In this document: positions 39,001 to 46,225 of the stretch, piece after piece
How positions within the stretch are numbered: the first letter of the stretch is position 1
Layout of the letters: each line of letters begins with the position of its first letter
Source of the DNA: Methanofollis aquaemaris
GTDB lineage: Archaea > Halobacteriota > Methanomicrobia > Methanomicrobiales > Methanofollaceae
Direction: 5' to 3'
Assembly: GCF_017357525.1 (NCBI RefSeq)
Contig: NZ_CP036172.1
Coordinates: 1,896,561 to 1,960,560, forward strand
DNA: 64,000 bases
Position numbers and translations under genes: made by a program
Notes under the pieces: generated by a model
Databases searched by the model: none
Seen by the model: only the letters and a program-made list of their open reading frames with translations
What the model was told of the DNA's origin: nothing

Positions 39001-39203
39001 TTGCAATCGGAGCCGACGGCAGGGGGGTGCATCCCTCTGCAGGCACGAACGTCACCCGTCCGACACCCGACGTCGTTGAGACGGTGACGACCGCTGCCGC
39101 CACGACCGCCCCGGCCACCACCCCGCAGCAGCAGACTCCCCTGCCCTGGTGGCTGGCGGCGGTTGCCGCCGGTGCAGCCGTCGCCCTCCGGCACCGCCGA
39201 TAA
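33087..39203 (+). CDS. Giant surface protein: three beta-helix blocks, ten PKD domains, PGF-pre-PGF domain, membrane anchor
   Basis: A secreted protein of about 2,038 residues if read from ATC 33087. Residues 1-40 give a signal peptide (hydrophobic GIVLLALALA, then AAAA). Three right-handed beta-helix blocks (NosD/PbH1-like; about 38-402, 492-785 and 872-1172) each end with a near-identical cassette containing ENIRGGS, GNLWLTP and a calcium-type DxDxDGxCD motif. PKD domains follow the first two blocks, and eight more run from about 1182 to 1828. A PGF-pre-PGF-type domain (1852-1975, VTLYHTTEDALAGAAFDFTV) and a C-terminal helix ending RHRR close it. Two neighbouring PKD domains are an almost exact DNA duplication. 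Likely roles are adhesion or envelope structure. The only ordinary start, GTG 33207, would remove the signal peptide. Confidence 0.85.
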   Translation: MTTERFIFKQSRDRITGHIFLIGIVLLALALASPPAAAAEVPVTPGASIQDVVDIAAPGDVITVNAGTYDEDVTVDKRLTLRGEGDVIVNGGFVLTGTADGTTVENFIVNQGTDSVAINVNSVNDAVVRGCTVSGGIYGIYIQSATNCTVEGCTVSNVENNGIHLESAGQSQVLDNQVSGCGGGFSGFGILLYTNSPDCLISGNTVQGCTDRGIQIQSGCQGAVIESNICSGNNGGLRVSGCTGTPTVLRDNTVLGDHNTAVSLEGVDSVIVENVTARDGKSGIFLTDAENITLTNSTFTGFTGYGLFVFSGSYATNSLIANNLFNNTQNVLIPDKSVTTGTRWNTTQTAGENIRGGSFLGGNLWLTPDGTGFSQTRADFDLDGICDEGYDLGNGCTDSLPLQNGGPSASFSVTPSSVMTGIPVSFNDTSVGDPASWTWTFDEEDPITITDPADRNVTRTYDTADTYQATLTVKNEFGTNTTTRTVTIEPFSIQGAVNAAAPGDVVLVPSGTYEEDVTVNKNITLRGSENAVLNGRITIIGVDGATVEHLTVNGVEGDSAIELFSVSGCTVRDNTVTGGRYGISLGCGSSDCLVSGNHVEGYSNGGIVLSGCGSGNEVVANTCSGGNYGFEVKSCTGPNTLRDNIALHTNRAIQLNYPGSVVIENVTLKGGTDGVAHYGEDDLTLTNSTIVGFNHGLYFQSGSCQDHALIANNRFNNTNNVRIDPGADLSNVRWNTTKTAGENIRGGSFRGGNLWLTPEGTGFSQTHADFDLDGFCDEGYDLGNGCTDYLPLQNGGPSASFTVAPPTIMTGVPVSFNDTSVGDPSSWTWTFDGETETTRNVTHTYATAGTHQATLTVKNEFGTNTTTCTLDVTPYTIQGAVDAAAPGDVVLVPAGEYTESVRVDKNITLRGSEGAVLNGRITITSGADGATVENLTVNCGGITSITLSGVSGCTVRNNTVTGGYSGICLDSGSSNCLVSGNRVEGYSQNGICIKMWSSGNEIVANTCSGGFYGFHIENCRGPNTLRDNTVLNATNGINLPNPGPVVIENVTMHIKPGGQGVIFSGNDALTLTNSIITGASVGLSLSPDSGLDHMLIANNLFNNTQNLYIGYGADLSGARWNTTKTAGENIRGGPSLGGNLWLTPEGTGFSETHLDLDGDGICDERYDLGAGCIDHLPLHTCLPTANFTVTPAGGSTPLEVQFADASSGVNPRTYSWDFGDATSDQAAPSHTFTTNGTYQVSLTVTNDFGSDTTTRTVTALDPPIAVISTNLTEGNAPLTVQFTDDSTGCVFTRLWDFDDRTNATAAGVSHTFENPGTYNVTLNASNPYASAEAAVKVVVLAPPEANFTFTPTAGNTPLTVTFNETTTGDVDTWAWDFGDGTPTVSGRNVTHTFNERGTFPVTLTASNAFGSNATTRTVTVHAAPAAGFDLNVSEGNDPLTVLVTNTSTGDFTKCVLDFGDGTGTVVMSGETAAHTFARPDTYTITLNASNAYGFNRTTSTVTVHAAPAAGFDLNVSEGNDPLTVLVTNTSTGDFTKCVLDFGDGTGTVVMTGETAAHTFARPDTYTITLNASNAYGFNRTTSTVTVLPPPVAAFTQNIDEGNAPLTVAFTDGSTGNVTAWQWDFGDGNVSTEENPSHEYVTPGTYPVVLNASNVYGFSLSDSTVTILAPPKANFTQSADEGNAPLAVTFTDGSTGNVTSWQWDFGDGNVSTEENPSHEYVTAGTYTVQLNASNAYGFSLSESSVTILAPPLARFGSKVGADGNLREVAFTDRSTGNITAWQWEFGDGASSTNPNPVHTYAEFGTYNVTLSVRNAYDANATTAAVTLTTPSSHGGRSPASAGAASKIPAGGHASFGVRESAIHEVTVTASDAISRVLVTVEPTTKPNSIEAPADAVYEYDQVTLYHTTEDALAGAAFDFTVPKTWLDEQGAGPDDVVLYRYHDGAWHALPTSVVSEDESGYSFTAESPGFAFFAIGADGRGVHPSAGTNVTRPTPDVVETVTTAAATTAPATTPQQQTPLPWWLAAVAAGAAVALRHRR
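37341..37838 (+). repeat. Tandem 249-base duplication inside the PKD gene
   Basis: The unit at 37341-37589 is repeated at 37590-37838 with only three substitutions that I can see. It encodes one 83-residue PKD domain. The flanking PKD domains are clearly more diverged, so the duplication is recent or maintained by conversion. Confidence 0.9.
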
Positions 39204-39228
39204 AGGAGAAGCATCTCACCATCATTCA

Positions 39229-39234
39229 TTTTTT
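39229..39234 (+). terminator. Oligo-T terminator after the PKD gene
   Basis: A T6 run about 25 bases after the stop codon fits an archaeal U-tract terminator. No hairpin is needed or seen. Confidence 0.35.
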
Positions 39235-39300
39235 CCCTGCTACAGGAACAGATCCCCGGCAACCTTATCCTCCCTGCCGTTCACCGGTGAGGAAGACAGC

Positions 39301-40176
39301 ATGGTCAGACCCACCCGCGTCGTTCTCATCGCAACGTTCATCGCCCTCCTTGCCCTCGCCGCAGCCTTCTTCCTTGCGGCCTCGGCCGAGGCGGAGAGCC
39401 TCACGGTCACGCACCTGCAGGTCGAAGGGGTGCCGGGTGAGATCGTCTTCGTCGCCGACCTCCACCTCAGAGAGGAGACCGCCCCGCTGATCGGGCGAGC
39501 GGTGGAGGAGGTGAATGCTCTCAGGCCCTCCCTGGTGCTCATCGGAGGAGACTGCATCTCTTCGGGGCGGCAGGACCTCCCGTACCTCGACCTCCTCGCC
39601 GGGATCGAGGCACCGGCCTATGCAGTCCTCGGCAACCACGACTACGGACGCTCCACCCGTGACCTCGACGAGACTGCCCTCGCAGCGGTGAACCTCACCA
39701 TCGCGGGCTACGACCTCTCCCCCCTCGACGACGGTGAGGCCGACACCGTCCTTGCCGATGCCGTCGCCGGACGACTCGAAGCGGCCGGGGTGAAGGTGCT
39801 GCGAAACGAGTACGTCGTGGAAGAGATCGACGGTCGGACCCTCCTCATCGTCGGCCTCGACGACGCCCTTGCCGGCCGGACGGCGTATCCCGACGACCTG
39901 CCCGCCGCCGACTATACTGTCGTCCTCCTCCATGAACCAGAATACCGTGCGGCATGGGAGTGCGACCTCCTCCTCTGCGGCCACACGCATGGCGGGCAGA
40001 TCGACCTCCCCATCATCGGCAAACCCGCCGCATGGCTCGGCCACTGGCCCTTTGCCGGGCGGCTGGACGAGGAGGGCCGGACACTCTATGTCGGCCGCGG
40101 CGTCGGGACCACGCCGTTCCTGGGGATGGGGTTGAGGTACAACTGCCCGCCCGAGATCACGGTCATCGAGACATAG
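39301..40176 (+). CDS. Membrane-anchored metallophosphoesterase (YkuE/YaeI-like)
   Basis: A 291-residue calcineurin-like phosphoesterase. An N-terminal signal anchor (VVLIATFIALLALAAAFFLA) precedes the catalytic domain, which has motifs VADLHL, GGDCIS (GD of the family), VLGNHDYG, LHEP and CGHTHGGQIDLP, placing both metals. The relatives act on phospho-lipids such as UDP-diacylglucosamine or unknown substrates; the archaeal substrate is unknown. ATG 39301 is chosen because GGTGAGGAAG precedes it and the upstream frame has no family similarity. Confidence 0.9.
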   Translation: MVRPTRVVLIATFIALLALAAAFFLAASAEAESLTVTHLQVEGVPGEIVFVADLHLREETAPLIGRAVEEVNALRPSLVLIGGDCISSGRQDLPYLDLLAGIEAPAYAVLGNHDYGRSTRDLDETALAAVNLTIAGYDLSPLDDGEADTVLADAVAGRLEAAGVKVLRNEYVVEEIDGRTLLIVGLDDALAGRTAYPDDLPAADYTVVLLHEPEYRAAWECDLLLCGHTHGGQIDLPIIGKPAAWLGHWPFAGRLDEEGRTLYVGRGVGTTPFLGMGLRYNCPPEITVIET

Positions 40177-40194
40177 CGGCACGTCATCACCGAA

Positions 40195-40665
40195 ATGTCG
40201 GATGTTTGGTTTTGTGGCTCTGTAGAAACCATTTTCTTTTCATCGCCTCACCCCCCCGGTGAACTGAATCCATCGCCTTCCCTCATGCTCACGCTCGGGG
40301 GGAGAGTCCCCGAGACCCTCAGGATAGGAGTGGGAAGGCTGAGAAGTGGCGATGAAGAGGGGGTTGCCGTCCACTGCCCATCTTCGCGCGGGGGGTTGCT
40401 GGGGGCGGCAAGCCCCCCGTCGAAGAGAACCATCAAGAGGATTTACCATGAAAAATTTTTGATGCGGTATGCCTGAGGCGTGTTCTCGACTCATGCCCGA
40501 TTCTATAGAACTGGTTTTGTAGAATTGCCCATGAACCCCGGGCTCGAGTATACGCGATGAAAATTTATCTCCGCTTGCTCTCTCTCTTTTCAAGACAGGA
40601 GAATCGGTGGGGATCGTGTTCCATCGCCGCCCTTCGGCTATCTTCGTCGTGGGGGCCTGAGATCG
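40195..40665 (+). repeat. Composite of dispersed repeat copies
   Basis: Two heads, at 40203-40225 (GGTTTTGTGGCTCTGTAGAA) and 40511-40535 (GGTTTTGTAGAATTGCCCAT), flank GC-rich palindromic tails at about 40270-40435. The second head continues as GGGCTCGAGTATACGCGATG and ends near CTTCGTCGTGGGGG at 40645, the same block order as at 14418 and 62641. No gene is seen. Confidence 0.65.
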
Positions 40666-41330
40666 GCACCGGGCATGAGGGATCGAGCGGTTGCGATCCC
40701 GGTTCAGTCGATTTTATCTCTCATGAGAGAAGAGAGAGTGAAGTAGATATCGGGACTGGCGGTCCGGGACGCCCCGAGATGTCTCTTGCAGCAAACTCTT
40801 CTGTTTTACAGCCGTTTACAGCAGTTTGCGGAAGGTGCCGTCACTCAACGGGCGGCGTGGCGCGGATTGATCCGTTTTTTCTCTGCCAGACGTCGAGATC
40901 GTGGATCAGTTACAACATTTCGGGTTTCGCACCCACCCACCCACCCGCAGACCCATGAGTCCCCCGGCTACCGGGTGGGTGTGGGTTTTGCTGTAATATA
41001 GTACTAAGAGAGAGACGCGTCTCTCTATCTGTACTAGTACTGTACGATCGAACACCTCTCCTCGCCGTTTGATCTTCGCGGCACCTGCTGAAATTCTGCT
41101 GAAAACCTGCTGCAATGCTGTAAATGTCGTGGGTGATCCTGACCGTTGCCCCTATCGAGAGTGCGTTCCGTGCCGTCTTGCGGGATGATAAAAACGGGGG
41201 ACCGCATGCCTGGATCAACGTGCCTTCCTCAACGCTCGTGCCGGGGGGGCGCTGCCCCTGATCCCGGGATGACGAGGGGGTCGGGAACCGTCCGCTTTCG
41301 TTCCCGTGGCGACCTTCTGTTCCTGACGTC
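40666..41330. other. Gene-free block with G-quadruplex motif and long palindromes
   Basis: No credible gene. The block contains CCCACCCACCCACCC at 40932-40946 (four G-runs on the minus strand), a complementary GGGTGGGTGTGGG at 40973-40985, an 18-base palindrome at 41009-41026, GTACTAGTAC at 41031-41040, three CTGCTG copies at about 41086-41112, and a degenerate repeat tail at 41205-41295. A small RNA or a regulatory hub is possible but unproven. Confidence 0.5.
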
Positions 41331-42179
41331 CTACCGGTCGTCTTCCCGGACACAATAGAGATACTCCTGCGCCCACCCGGCGTACCGCCCGAAGTGCCGG
41401 CGGGCGAAGGAGGCGATCTCCTCGTACTCCCTGGGGCTCATCCCCCCGCTCTCGTTGAGGTGGGGGAGGTAGGCGCGGCGCATGATCCGTCTGATCCAGA
41501 CGTCCACCGGGAAGGCCTCGTACTGCTGGAAGGCGAAGAGGAGAATACAGTCCGCGGCCTTGGGGCCGACGCCGGGGAAGCGGAGAAGTTCGGTCTTTGC
41601 CTCCGGGTACGGGAGGTCGGCGACCTGTGCCGCCCAGTCGGGATCGTCTGCACACATCCGTGCGGTCGTGCAGATATAAGGCGCCCGGTACCCGAGGACA
41701 CATGCCCTGAGGGCATCCTCGCTGCAGGGCGCGAGGGTCACTGCGTCCGGGAAAGCATGGGCTCCACCAGGGAGGGGCGTTCCGTACCGCTCGGAGAGGA
41801 GACGGACCCGTTTTTTGACCGTCGGGATGTTGGTGTTGGTGGCGCAGATATAGGAGATGAGGGTCTCGAAGGGTTCCTGCCTGAGCAGGCGCAGGCCGGT
41901 GCAGGAGGTGACCGCCCGGTGGATTGCCGGGTCGGTGTCGATGGAGGCGAGGATCTCGTTCAGGTCAAGGTCGAGGGCGAAGTAGTCGGTGACGAACGCT
42001 TTGTCAGCACCTGAGAAGGAGAGCGTCTCTTCGTCCTGCCTGATCCTGACCGCCCGGCCCCGCGCCGTGCCCGACCAGGTGCCGTCCGCGTCCTTCTCCC
42101 ACCGAAACGCCTGCCCGCACCCGAGCGTGGCGTCGAGGTCGAAGGGGGTGTCGGCATCGAGGACGATGGAATCGTTCAT
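41331..42179 (-). CDS. ogg: 8-oxoguanine DNA glycosylase/AP lyase (OGG1 type)
   Basis: A 282-residue base-excision repair enzyme. The N-terminal TBP-like domain contains LGCGQAFRWEKDADGTWSG. The helix-hairpin-helix LLRFPGVGPKAADCILLFAF supplies the catalytic lysine of the GVGPK loop, followed by the catalytic aspartate in FPVDVWIRR. This layout is that of the OGG1 family. Start MNDSIVLD at 42179 follows the NifB stop by 14 bases; longer readings fall within NifB. Confidence 0.92.
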   Translation of the reverse strand: MNDSIVLDADTPFDLDATLGCGQAFRWEKDADGTWSGTARGRAVRIRQDEETLSFSGADKAFVTDYFALDLDLNEILASIDTDPAIHRAVTSCTGLRLLRQEPFETLISYICATNTNIPTVKKRVRLLSERYGTPLPGGAHAFPDAVTLAPCSEDALRACVLGYRAPYICTTARMCADDPDWAAQVADLPYPEAKTELLRFPGVGPKAADCILLFAFQQYEAFPVDVWIRRIMRRAYLPHLNESGGMSPREYEEIASFARRHFGRYAGWAQEYLYCVREDDR

Positions 42180-42193
42180 CAGAAAAAAAGGAG

Positions 42194-43114
42194 TTATTCT
42201 TTGCTCTCGCCGCAGCCACTCTCGCCGCAATAGATCCGCGACTGCACGTCGTGCCCGAGCCTCCCGATGGCGTCGGAACGGCACCGTGCGCAGTGGCGCA
42301 TCTGTTTGATGAAGGGAGCGCACCGGTCCTGCATCGCCCGCTTCTCCGCCGGTGTCGGGGGGGTGATGTGGGCCAGTTTGTACTGCGGGATGAGCGGGAT
42401 GAGGTTGAAGGAGAAGGCACCGAGTTCCCCGACCTTCTTTGCGATCGCCGGGATGTGCTCGTCGTTGACCCCCGGGATATAGACGCAGTTGACCTTCACG
42501 AACATCTTGCGTTCGACCGCCATCCTGATCCCCTCGAGCTGGTGTTCGAGGAGGACCTCCGCGGCCTCCCGCCCGGTATAGTGGGTGCCACGATAGTTCA
42601 CATATGAATAGATCTGCTCGCCGATCGCCGGGTCGATGGCGTTGAGGGTGACCGTGACATTGCCGACATCGTATTGCTGGAGCTCGTCGATCGAGTCGGG
42701 GAGGAGGAGGCCGTTTGTCGAGAGGCACATGATCAGGTTGGGGAAGGCTTCGTGGACCAACCGGAGAGTCTCGAAGGTCTCCGGGTTTGCAAGGGGTTCG
42801 CCCGGACCCGCGATCCCGATCACCTTCACGTACGGGAACTCGTCCATCACCTGCTTCACCAGGTCCAGGGCCTCGTCCGGCTTCACCACCCTGGAGGTCA
42901 CCCCCGGCCTGCTCTCGTTCACACAGTCGAAGTCCCGGATGCAGTAGTTGCACTGGATGTTGCACTTCGGTGCGACCGGCAGGTGACAGCGCCCGCAGGT
43001 GTGATGGGCCTTTTCACTGTAACAGGGATGTTCCTGCACCTTCCGGAGTTGTTCCGGGTCATAGGGCACCTCCTGCCCCTCTACATTTGCTTTCCTGTAT
43101 CCTTCGTCGGCCAT
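42194..43114 (-). CDS. nifB: Radical SAM protein NifB (FeMo-cofactor precursor synthesis), NifX-less
   Basis: A 306-residue radical SAM enzyme that fuses two [4Fe-4S] clusters with a carbide into NifB-co, the precursor of nitrogenase cofactor. The N-terminal HPCYSEKAHHTCGRCHLPVA, the radical SAM CNIQCNYC, FDCVNESRPGV, GIAGPGEPLANP and the C-terminal CARCRSDAIGRLG are all family hallmarks. There is no NifX domain, as usual in methanogens. ATG 43114 is preferred over a TTG three codons upstream. No other nif gene lies in the window. Confidence 0.93.
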   Translation of the reverse strand: MADEGYRKANVEGQEVPYDPEQLRKVQEHPCYSEKAHHTCGRCHLPVAPKCNIQCNYCIRDFDCVNESRPGVTSRVVKPDEALDLVKQVMDEFPYVKVIGIAGPGEPLANPETFETLRLVHEAFPNLIMCLSTNGLLLPDSIDELQQYDVGNVTVTLNAIDPAIGEQIYSYVNYRGTHYTGREAAEVLLEHQLEGIRMAVERKMFVKVNCVYIPGVNDEHIPAIAKKVGELGAFSFNLIPLIPQYKLAHITPPTPAEKRAMQDRCAPFIKQMRHCARCRSDAIGRLGHDVQSRIYCGESGCGESKE

Positions 43115-43214
43115 GTCAAACAAATCACATATCTCTCCGTCTCTATATTACAGTTCGGTTCCCGGACCCGGACAGGGGGAACGGTTATATCGTGACAGAT
43201 ATACCCTGAATAGT

Positions 43215-43727
43215 ATGACGAATCGTGTATCTGTCCTTATGCTCCTCTGTCTCTGCATATCAATGCTTGGAGCCGGGTGTACCTCCCCGCAGGGGCCGCA
43301 ACCCACGCCGACCCCGATGGTGACCCCGGACGCCACGACCCCGGTCCCGGCCGTCGAGAGTCCGGTCCTGATCGTCGACCCGCGGCTCGACGAGATGACG
43401 ATCACCCTTGACGCCGTCGAACGGGAGGACGGTCAGGGCGTGATCCTCAAACTCAAGGTAGACCCGAAGGGCGCTGCGATCTCAAGGGACGGTGCCGACA
43501 TCCTCACGACCTTCTTCGCCTACAACTCTGCAGACAAACCTGCAGGGTATGCACCTGCATCGGCCGATAATGTACGGTCTGCAATGATCCCGTACAGGAG
43601 TATATTTTTCACGGTCTATGATGCATCTGTTGAGTTTACCACAGACCTGCCGCGGGACTCGGAGATCAAAGGGCTCGACATCTCGCAGGACTATGTCTAT
43701 GGGGCGGTCGTCTGGATCCGTGACTGA
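43215..43727 (+). CDS. Predicted lipoprotein of unknown function
   Basis: A 170-residue secreted protein. The signal peptide VLMLLCLCISMLGAGC ends in a lipobox-like cysteine, and a Thr/Pro-rich linker follows (PTPTPMVTPDATTPV). The rest is a single beta-rich domain of about 120 residues. I recognise no family. It stands alone and diverges from nifB. Confidence 0.65.
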   Translation: MTNRVSVLMLLCLCISMLGAGCTSPQGPQPTPTPMVTPDATTPVPAVESPVLIVDPRLDEMTITLDAVEREDGQGVILKLKVDPKGAAISRDGADILTTFFAYNSADKPAGYAPASADNVRSAMIPYRSIFFTVYDASVEFTTDLPRDSEIKGLDISQDYVYGAVVWIRD

Positions 43728-44014
43728 AAAAAGGATGGCGATAATTTCTTCAGGTTCTTTGATGGGCCTTCCATGCCCAATCGCAGCTGCGGGGGTTTGG
43801 GGGCGGATCCCCCGGCGTGAGATGGTGGGAAGGTGTGAGATCAAAAATGCCGCCCCCAGAGAAGGATGAGGGATCTGAACATGCTCTCTTCTGCCGGGTG
43901 GGGATCCCCCGAGCCCTCCCATGGCAAGGATAGGCGGGGGCGATGATGTCTGGTGTGTCCCGTCACCCGGTCCTGAGAGAGTCTGAGTGTATCCAGTGGA
44001 GTTGAAAAAAGAGG
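43728..44014. repeat. Spacer with palindromic part of the dispersed repeat
   Basis: GGGGGTTTGGGGGCGGATCC and CCCGGCGTGAGATGGTGGGA (about 43790-43830) match the GC-rich arm of the repeat. GGATAGGCGGGGGCGATGAT at about 43929-43948 matches the spacer at 32750. No gene. Confidence 0.5.
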
Positions 44015-44281
44015 TCAGGTGTCGCAGCCCGGCACTGCCATCACCTGAAAGATTGCCCGACCCTTTGCTGTGAGTGAGATTGTGGTGAAGAGATAGGTCT
44101 CCCCGGACGTGCGGTGGTGGGCCTCCACTGCTCCCATCTCTTCGAGTTCTCCGACTGCCAGGTTGATCTCATGGGATTGAAGCCCGGTCATCCTCTCCAG
44201 ATCCCTGCCGGTATACTGGCGCATCTCGCTCCCGACCAGGGCGTACAACATTTTTTCGGCATTTTTTCCCGGTTTTTTCAT
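44015..44281 (-). CDS. Small winged-helix DNA-binding protein
   Basis: An 88-residue protein with a MarR/ArsR-like winged-helix pattern: MTGLQSHEINLAVGELEEMG as the recognition helix region and a TYLFTTISLTAKG wing. GGGAGGAA before the ATG marks the start. It is divergent from the tungstate transporter genes and could regulate them. A direct role is inference. Confidence 0.7.
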   Translation of the reverse strand: MKKPGKNAEKMLYALVGSEMRQYTGRDLERMTGLQSHEINLAVGELEEMGAVEAHHRTSGETYLFTTISLTAKGRAIFQVMAVPGCDT

Positions 44282-44385
44282 TTAGTTCCTCCCTTCTTCG
44301 TAGTCTGCTGTGTGTTCTCATCCACACATCTGAGAATAAAACCTTTGTATGTCAGTGGGGGCGGTTACGGGTTTCACGAATCATG

Positions 44386-44421
44386 GGGTAAGAGATATAA
44401 TCGAGTATGGATATTATACCC
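44386..44421. promoter_or_regulatory. Promoter with imperfect inverted repeat before tupA
   Basis: GGGTA at 44386 and TACCC at 44417 bracket GAGATATAATCG, a TATA-like element. The ATG is at 44427, so the transcript is nearly leaderless and the arms flank the promoter. Confidence 0.35.
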
Positions 44422-44426
44422 TTGCC

Positions 44427-45389
44427 ATGAAAAAGATCACCTTTATTATGCTTGTCGTGATCATGGTGGCTGCTGCCGTCATCTGCGGCTGTACAACGCC
44501 GGGAGGTGGGGAGGCGACACCGACCCCGACACCGACGGAGACGACCGCAGCACCGGGAGGGACTCAGACCCTGCTGATCGCGACGACAACCAGTCTCCAG
44601 GACACCGGCCTTCTGGATAATCTCAGACCGATCTTCGAGGAGCAGTACAACGCTGATGTGAAGATCACCGCAAAGGGGACCGGCCAGTCTCTCGAACTCG
44701 GGAGAGCGGGCGACGTGGATGTGATGATGGTCCATGACCGGGTCCGTGAGGATGAATTCGTAGACGAGGGCTATGGAGCCAACCGGCGGGTCTTTGCCTA
44801 CAACTACTTCACGATCGTCGGCCCTGAGTCAGATCCGGCCGGGATCGCAAACATGACCCCTGAAGAAGCATTCACCACGTTCCGGGAGAAGGGCCTTGCC
44901 GAACCGGGAAGCATCGTCTTCGTCTCGCGGGGCGACGACTCAGGGACACACGGGAAAGAGAAGGCCATCTGGGAGGCTGCGGGCTTCAATTACACCACCG
45001 ACATCCAGGGCTCGGGCGAGTGGTATGTGGAGGCAGGGACCGGGATGGGCTCCACCCTGGTGATGACCGGTGAGAAGCAGGCCTACACCCTCAGCGATAT
45101 CGGAACCTATCTGGCCTACAAGACCGAGACCGGCCTGGTCCCGCTGGTCGATCAGGGAGATATTCTCCTGAACATCTACAGCGTGATGGAGATCAGTCCC
45201 GAAAAGTATCCTGACGTCAATAGCACCCTTGCGAAAGAGTGGATCAACTTCCTCATCTCGCCTGAGATCCAGGAGGAGATCGGGAACTTCGGTGTCGAGG
45301 AGTATGGTCAGCCACTCTTCAACCCGTCGCAGGGTGCCTGGGAGGTACTCGGGGTGGAGCGTGCGGAGACCGAAGAGCCGGTCACCTGA
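44427..45389 (+). CDS. tupA: Tungstate ABC transporter substrate-binding lipoprotein
   Basis: A 320-residue extracytoplasmic binding protein. The signal with lipobox cysteine (AAAVICGC) is followed by a Thr/Pro linker. The mature domain starts LLIATTTSLQDTGLLDNLRP, the TupA signature loop that contacts the oxyanion, and continues FVSRGDDSGTHGKEKAIWE. TupA proteins bind tungstate very tightly. tupB and tupC follow on the same strand. Confidence 0.92.
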   Translation: MKKITFIMLVVIMVAAAVICGCTTPGGGEATPTPTPTETTAAPGGTQTLLIATTTSLQDTGLLDNLRPIFEEQYNADVKITAKGTGQSLELGRAGDVDVMMVHDRVREDEFVDEGYGANRRVFAYNYFTIVGPESDPAGIANMTPEEAFTTFREKGLAEPGSIVFVSRGDDSGTHGKEKAIWEAAGFNYTTDIQGSGEWYVEAGTGMGSTLVMTGEKQAYTLSDIGTYLAYKTETGLVPLVDQGDILLNIYSVMEISPEKYPDVNSTLAKEWINFLISPEIQEEIGNFGVEEYGQPLFNPSQGAWEVLGVERAETEEPVT

Positions 45390-45502
45390 GGTGGCGAGTT
45401 CAGGGTTGTGCGGCTGTTTCAGCCTCTCATCCCCATTTATTTCTTCCCCGCGGCCGGTCCGTCCCGGTCGTGACCTCTTTCAAAAGACCGCGAGCGTGCG
45501 AT

Positions 45503-46225
45503 ATGACAGGGCTTTTTGAGGGACTCGATCCGATCGGGCAGGGACTCTTCCAGGCGATCGAGTTGATCCTCACTCTCGACCCGGCGGTGATGGAGATCAC
45601 CGCCCGCAGCCTGATCATCACCTTCTCGGCCGTCCTTATCGGTTCGCTCATCTCGCTCCCCATAGGCGCTGCCATCGCTTTCAAGGAGTTCCCCGGAAGA
45701 AAGTCGGCGATCAACCTGATCCAGACGATGTATGCGGTTCCGACCGTCGTCGTCGGGCTGGTGGTCTTTCTCTTCATCCGCAGGACCGGGCCTTTCGGGT
45801 CTCTCGGCCTCCTCTTCACCCCGGGCGGGATGATCATCGGGCAGACGATCCTGGTCCTTCCCATCATCGTCGGCCTCACGATCTCGGCGCTGATCGCGGT
45901 GGACACCACCATCAGGGACACCATCATCTCCCTCGGGGCGACGAAGGTCCAGTTCTTCTTCTCGGTGCTCAAAGAAGCGAGGTTTGCGATCGTCGCCGCC
46001 GTGGCCATGGCCTTCGGGCGGGCGATCTCCGAGGTCGGGGCGGCGATCATCATCGGCGGGAACATCCAGGCCAGTTCGTTCTGGAGTTCGACCAGGATCC
46101 TGACGACCGCCATAACCCTCGAGACCGGGCGGGGGGACATCGCCCTCTCCATCGCGCTGGGGATCATCCTCCTCTCCATCGCGCTGGTCGTGAACATCCT
46201 GATGAACTTCGTACAGCAACGGTGA
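45503..46225 (+). CDS. tupB: Tungstate ABC transporter permease
   Basis: A 240-residue membrane permease with six predicted helices. The ABC contact loop is visible as ISLGATKVQFFFSVLKEARF (EAA-like region). ATG 45503 is chosen; GTG 45470 would add 11 residues with no ribosome binding site. Its stop overlaps the ATPase start as GTGA. There is a 113-base gap to tupA. Confidence 0.92.
   Translation: MTGLFEGLDPIGQGLFQAIELILTLDPAVMEITARSLIITFSAVLIGSLISLPIGAAIAFKEFPGRKSAINLIQTMYAVPTVVVGLVVFLFIRRTGPFGSLGLLFTPGGMIIGQTILVLPIIVGLTISALIAVDTTIRDTIISLGATKVQFFFSVLKEARFAIVAAVAMAFGRAISEVGAAIIIGGNIQASSFWSSTRILTTAITLETGRGDIALSIALGIILLSIALVVNILMNFVQQR

Noticed and set aside
33207-39203. GTG 33207 as the start of the PKD protein
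   Set aside because: It would lose the signal peptide and has no ribosome binding site; the ATC reading explains both.
40666-41330. A tRNA or other known RNA gene in the gene-free block
   Set aside because: I found no cloverleaf, T-loop or CCA-type end; only palindromes and G-runs are visible.
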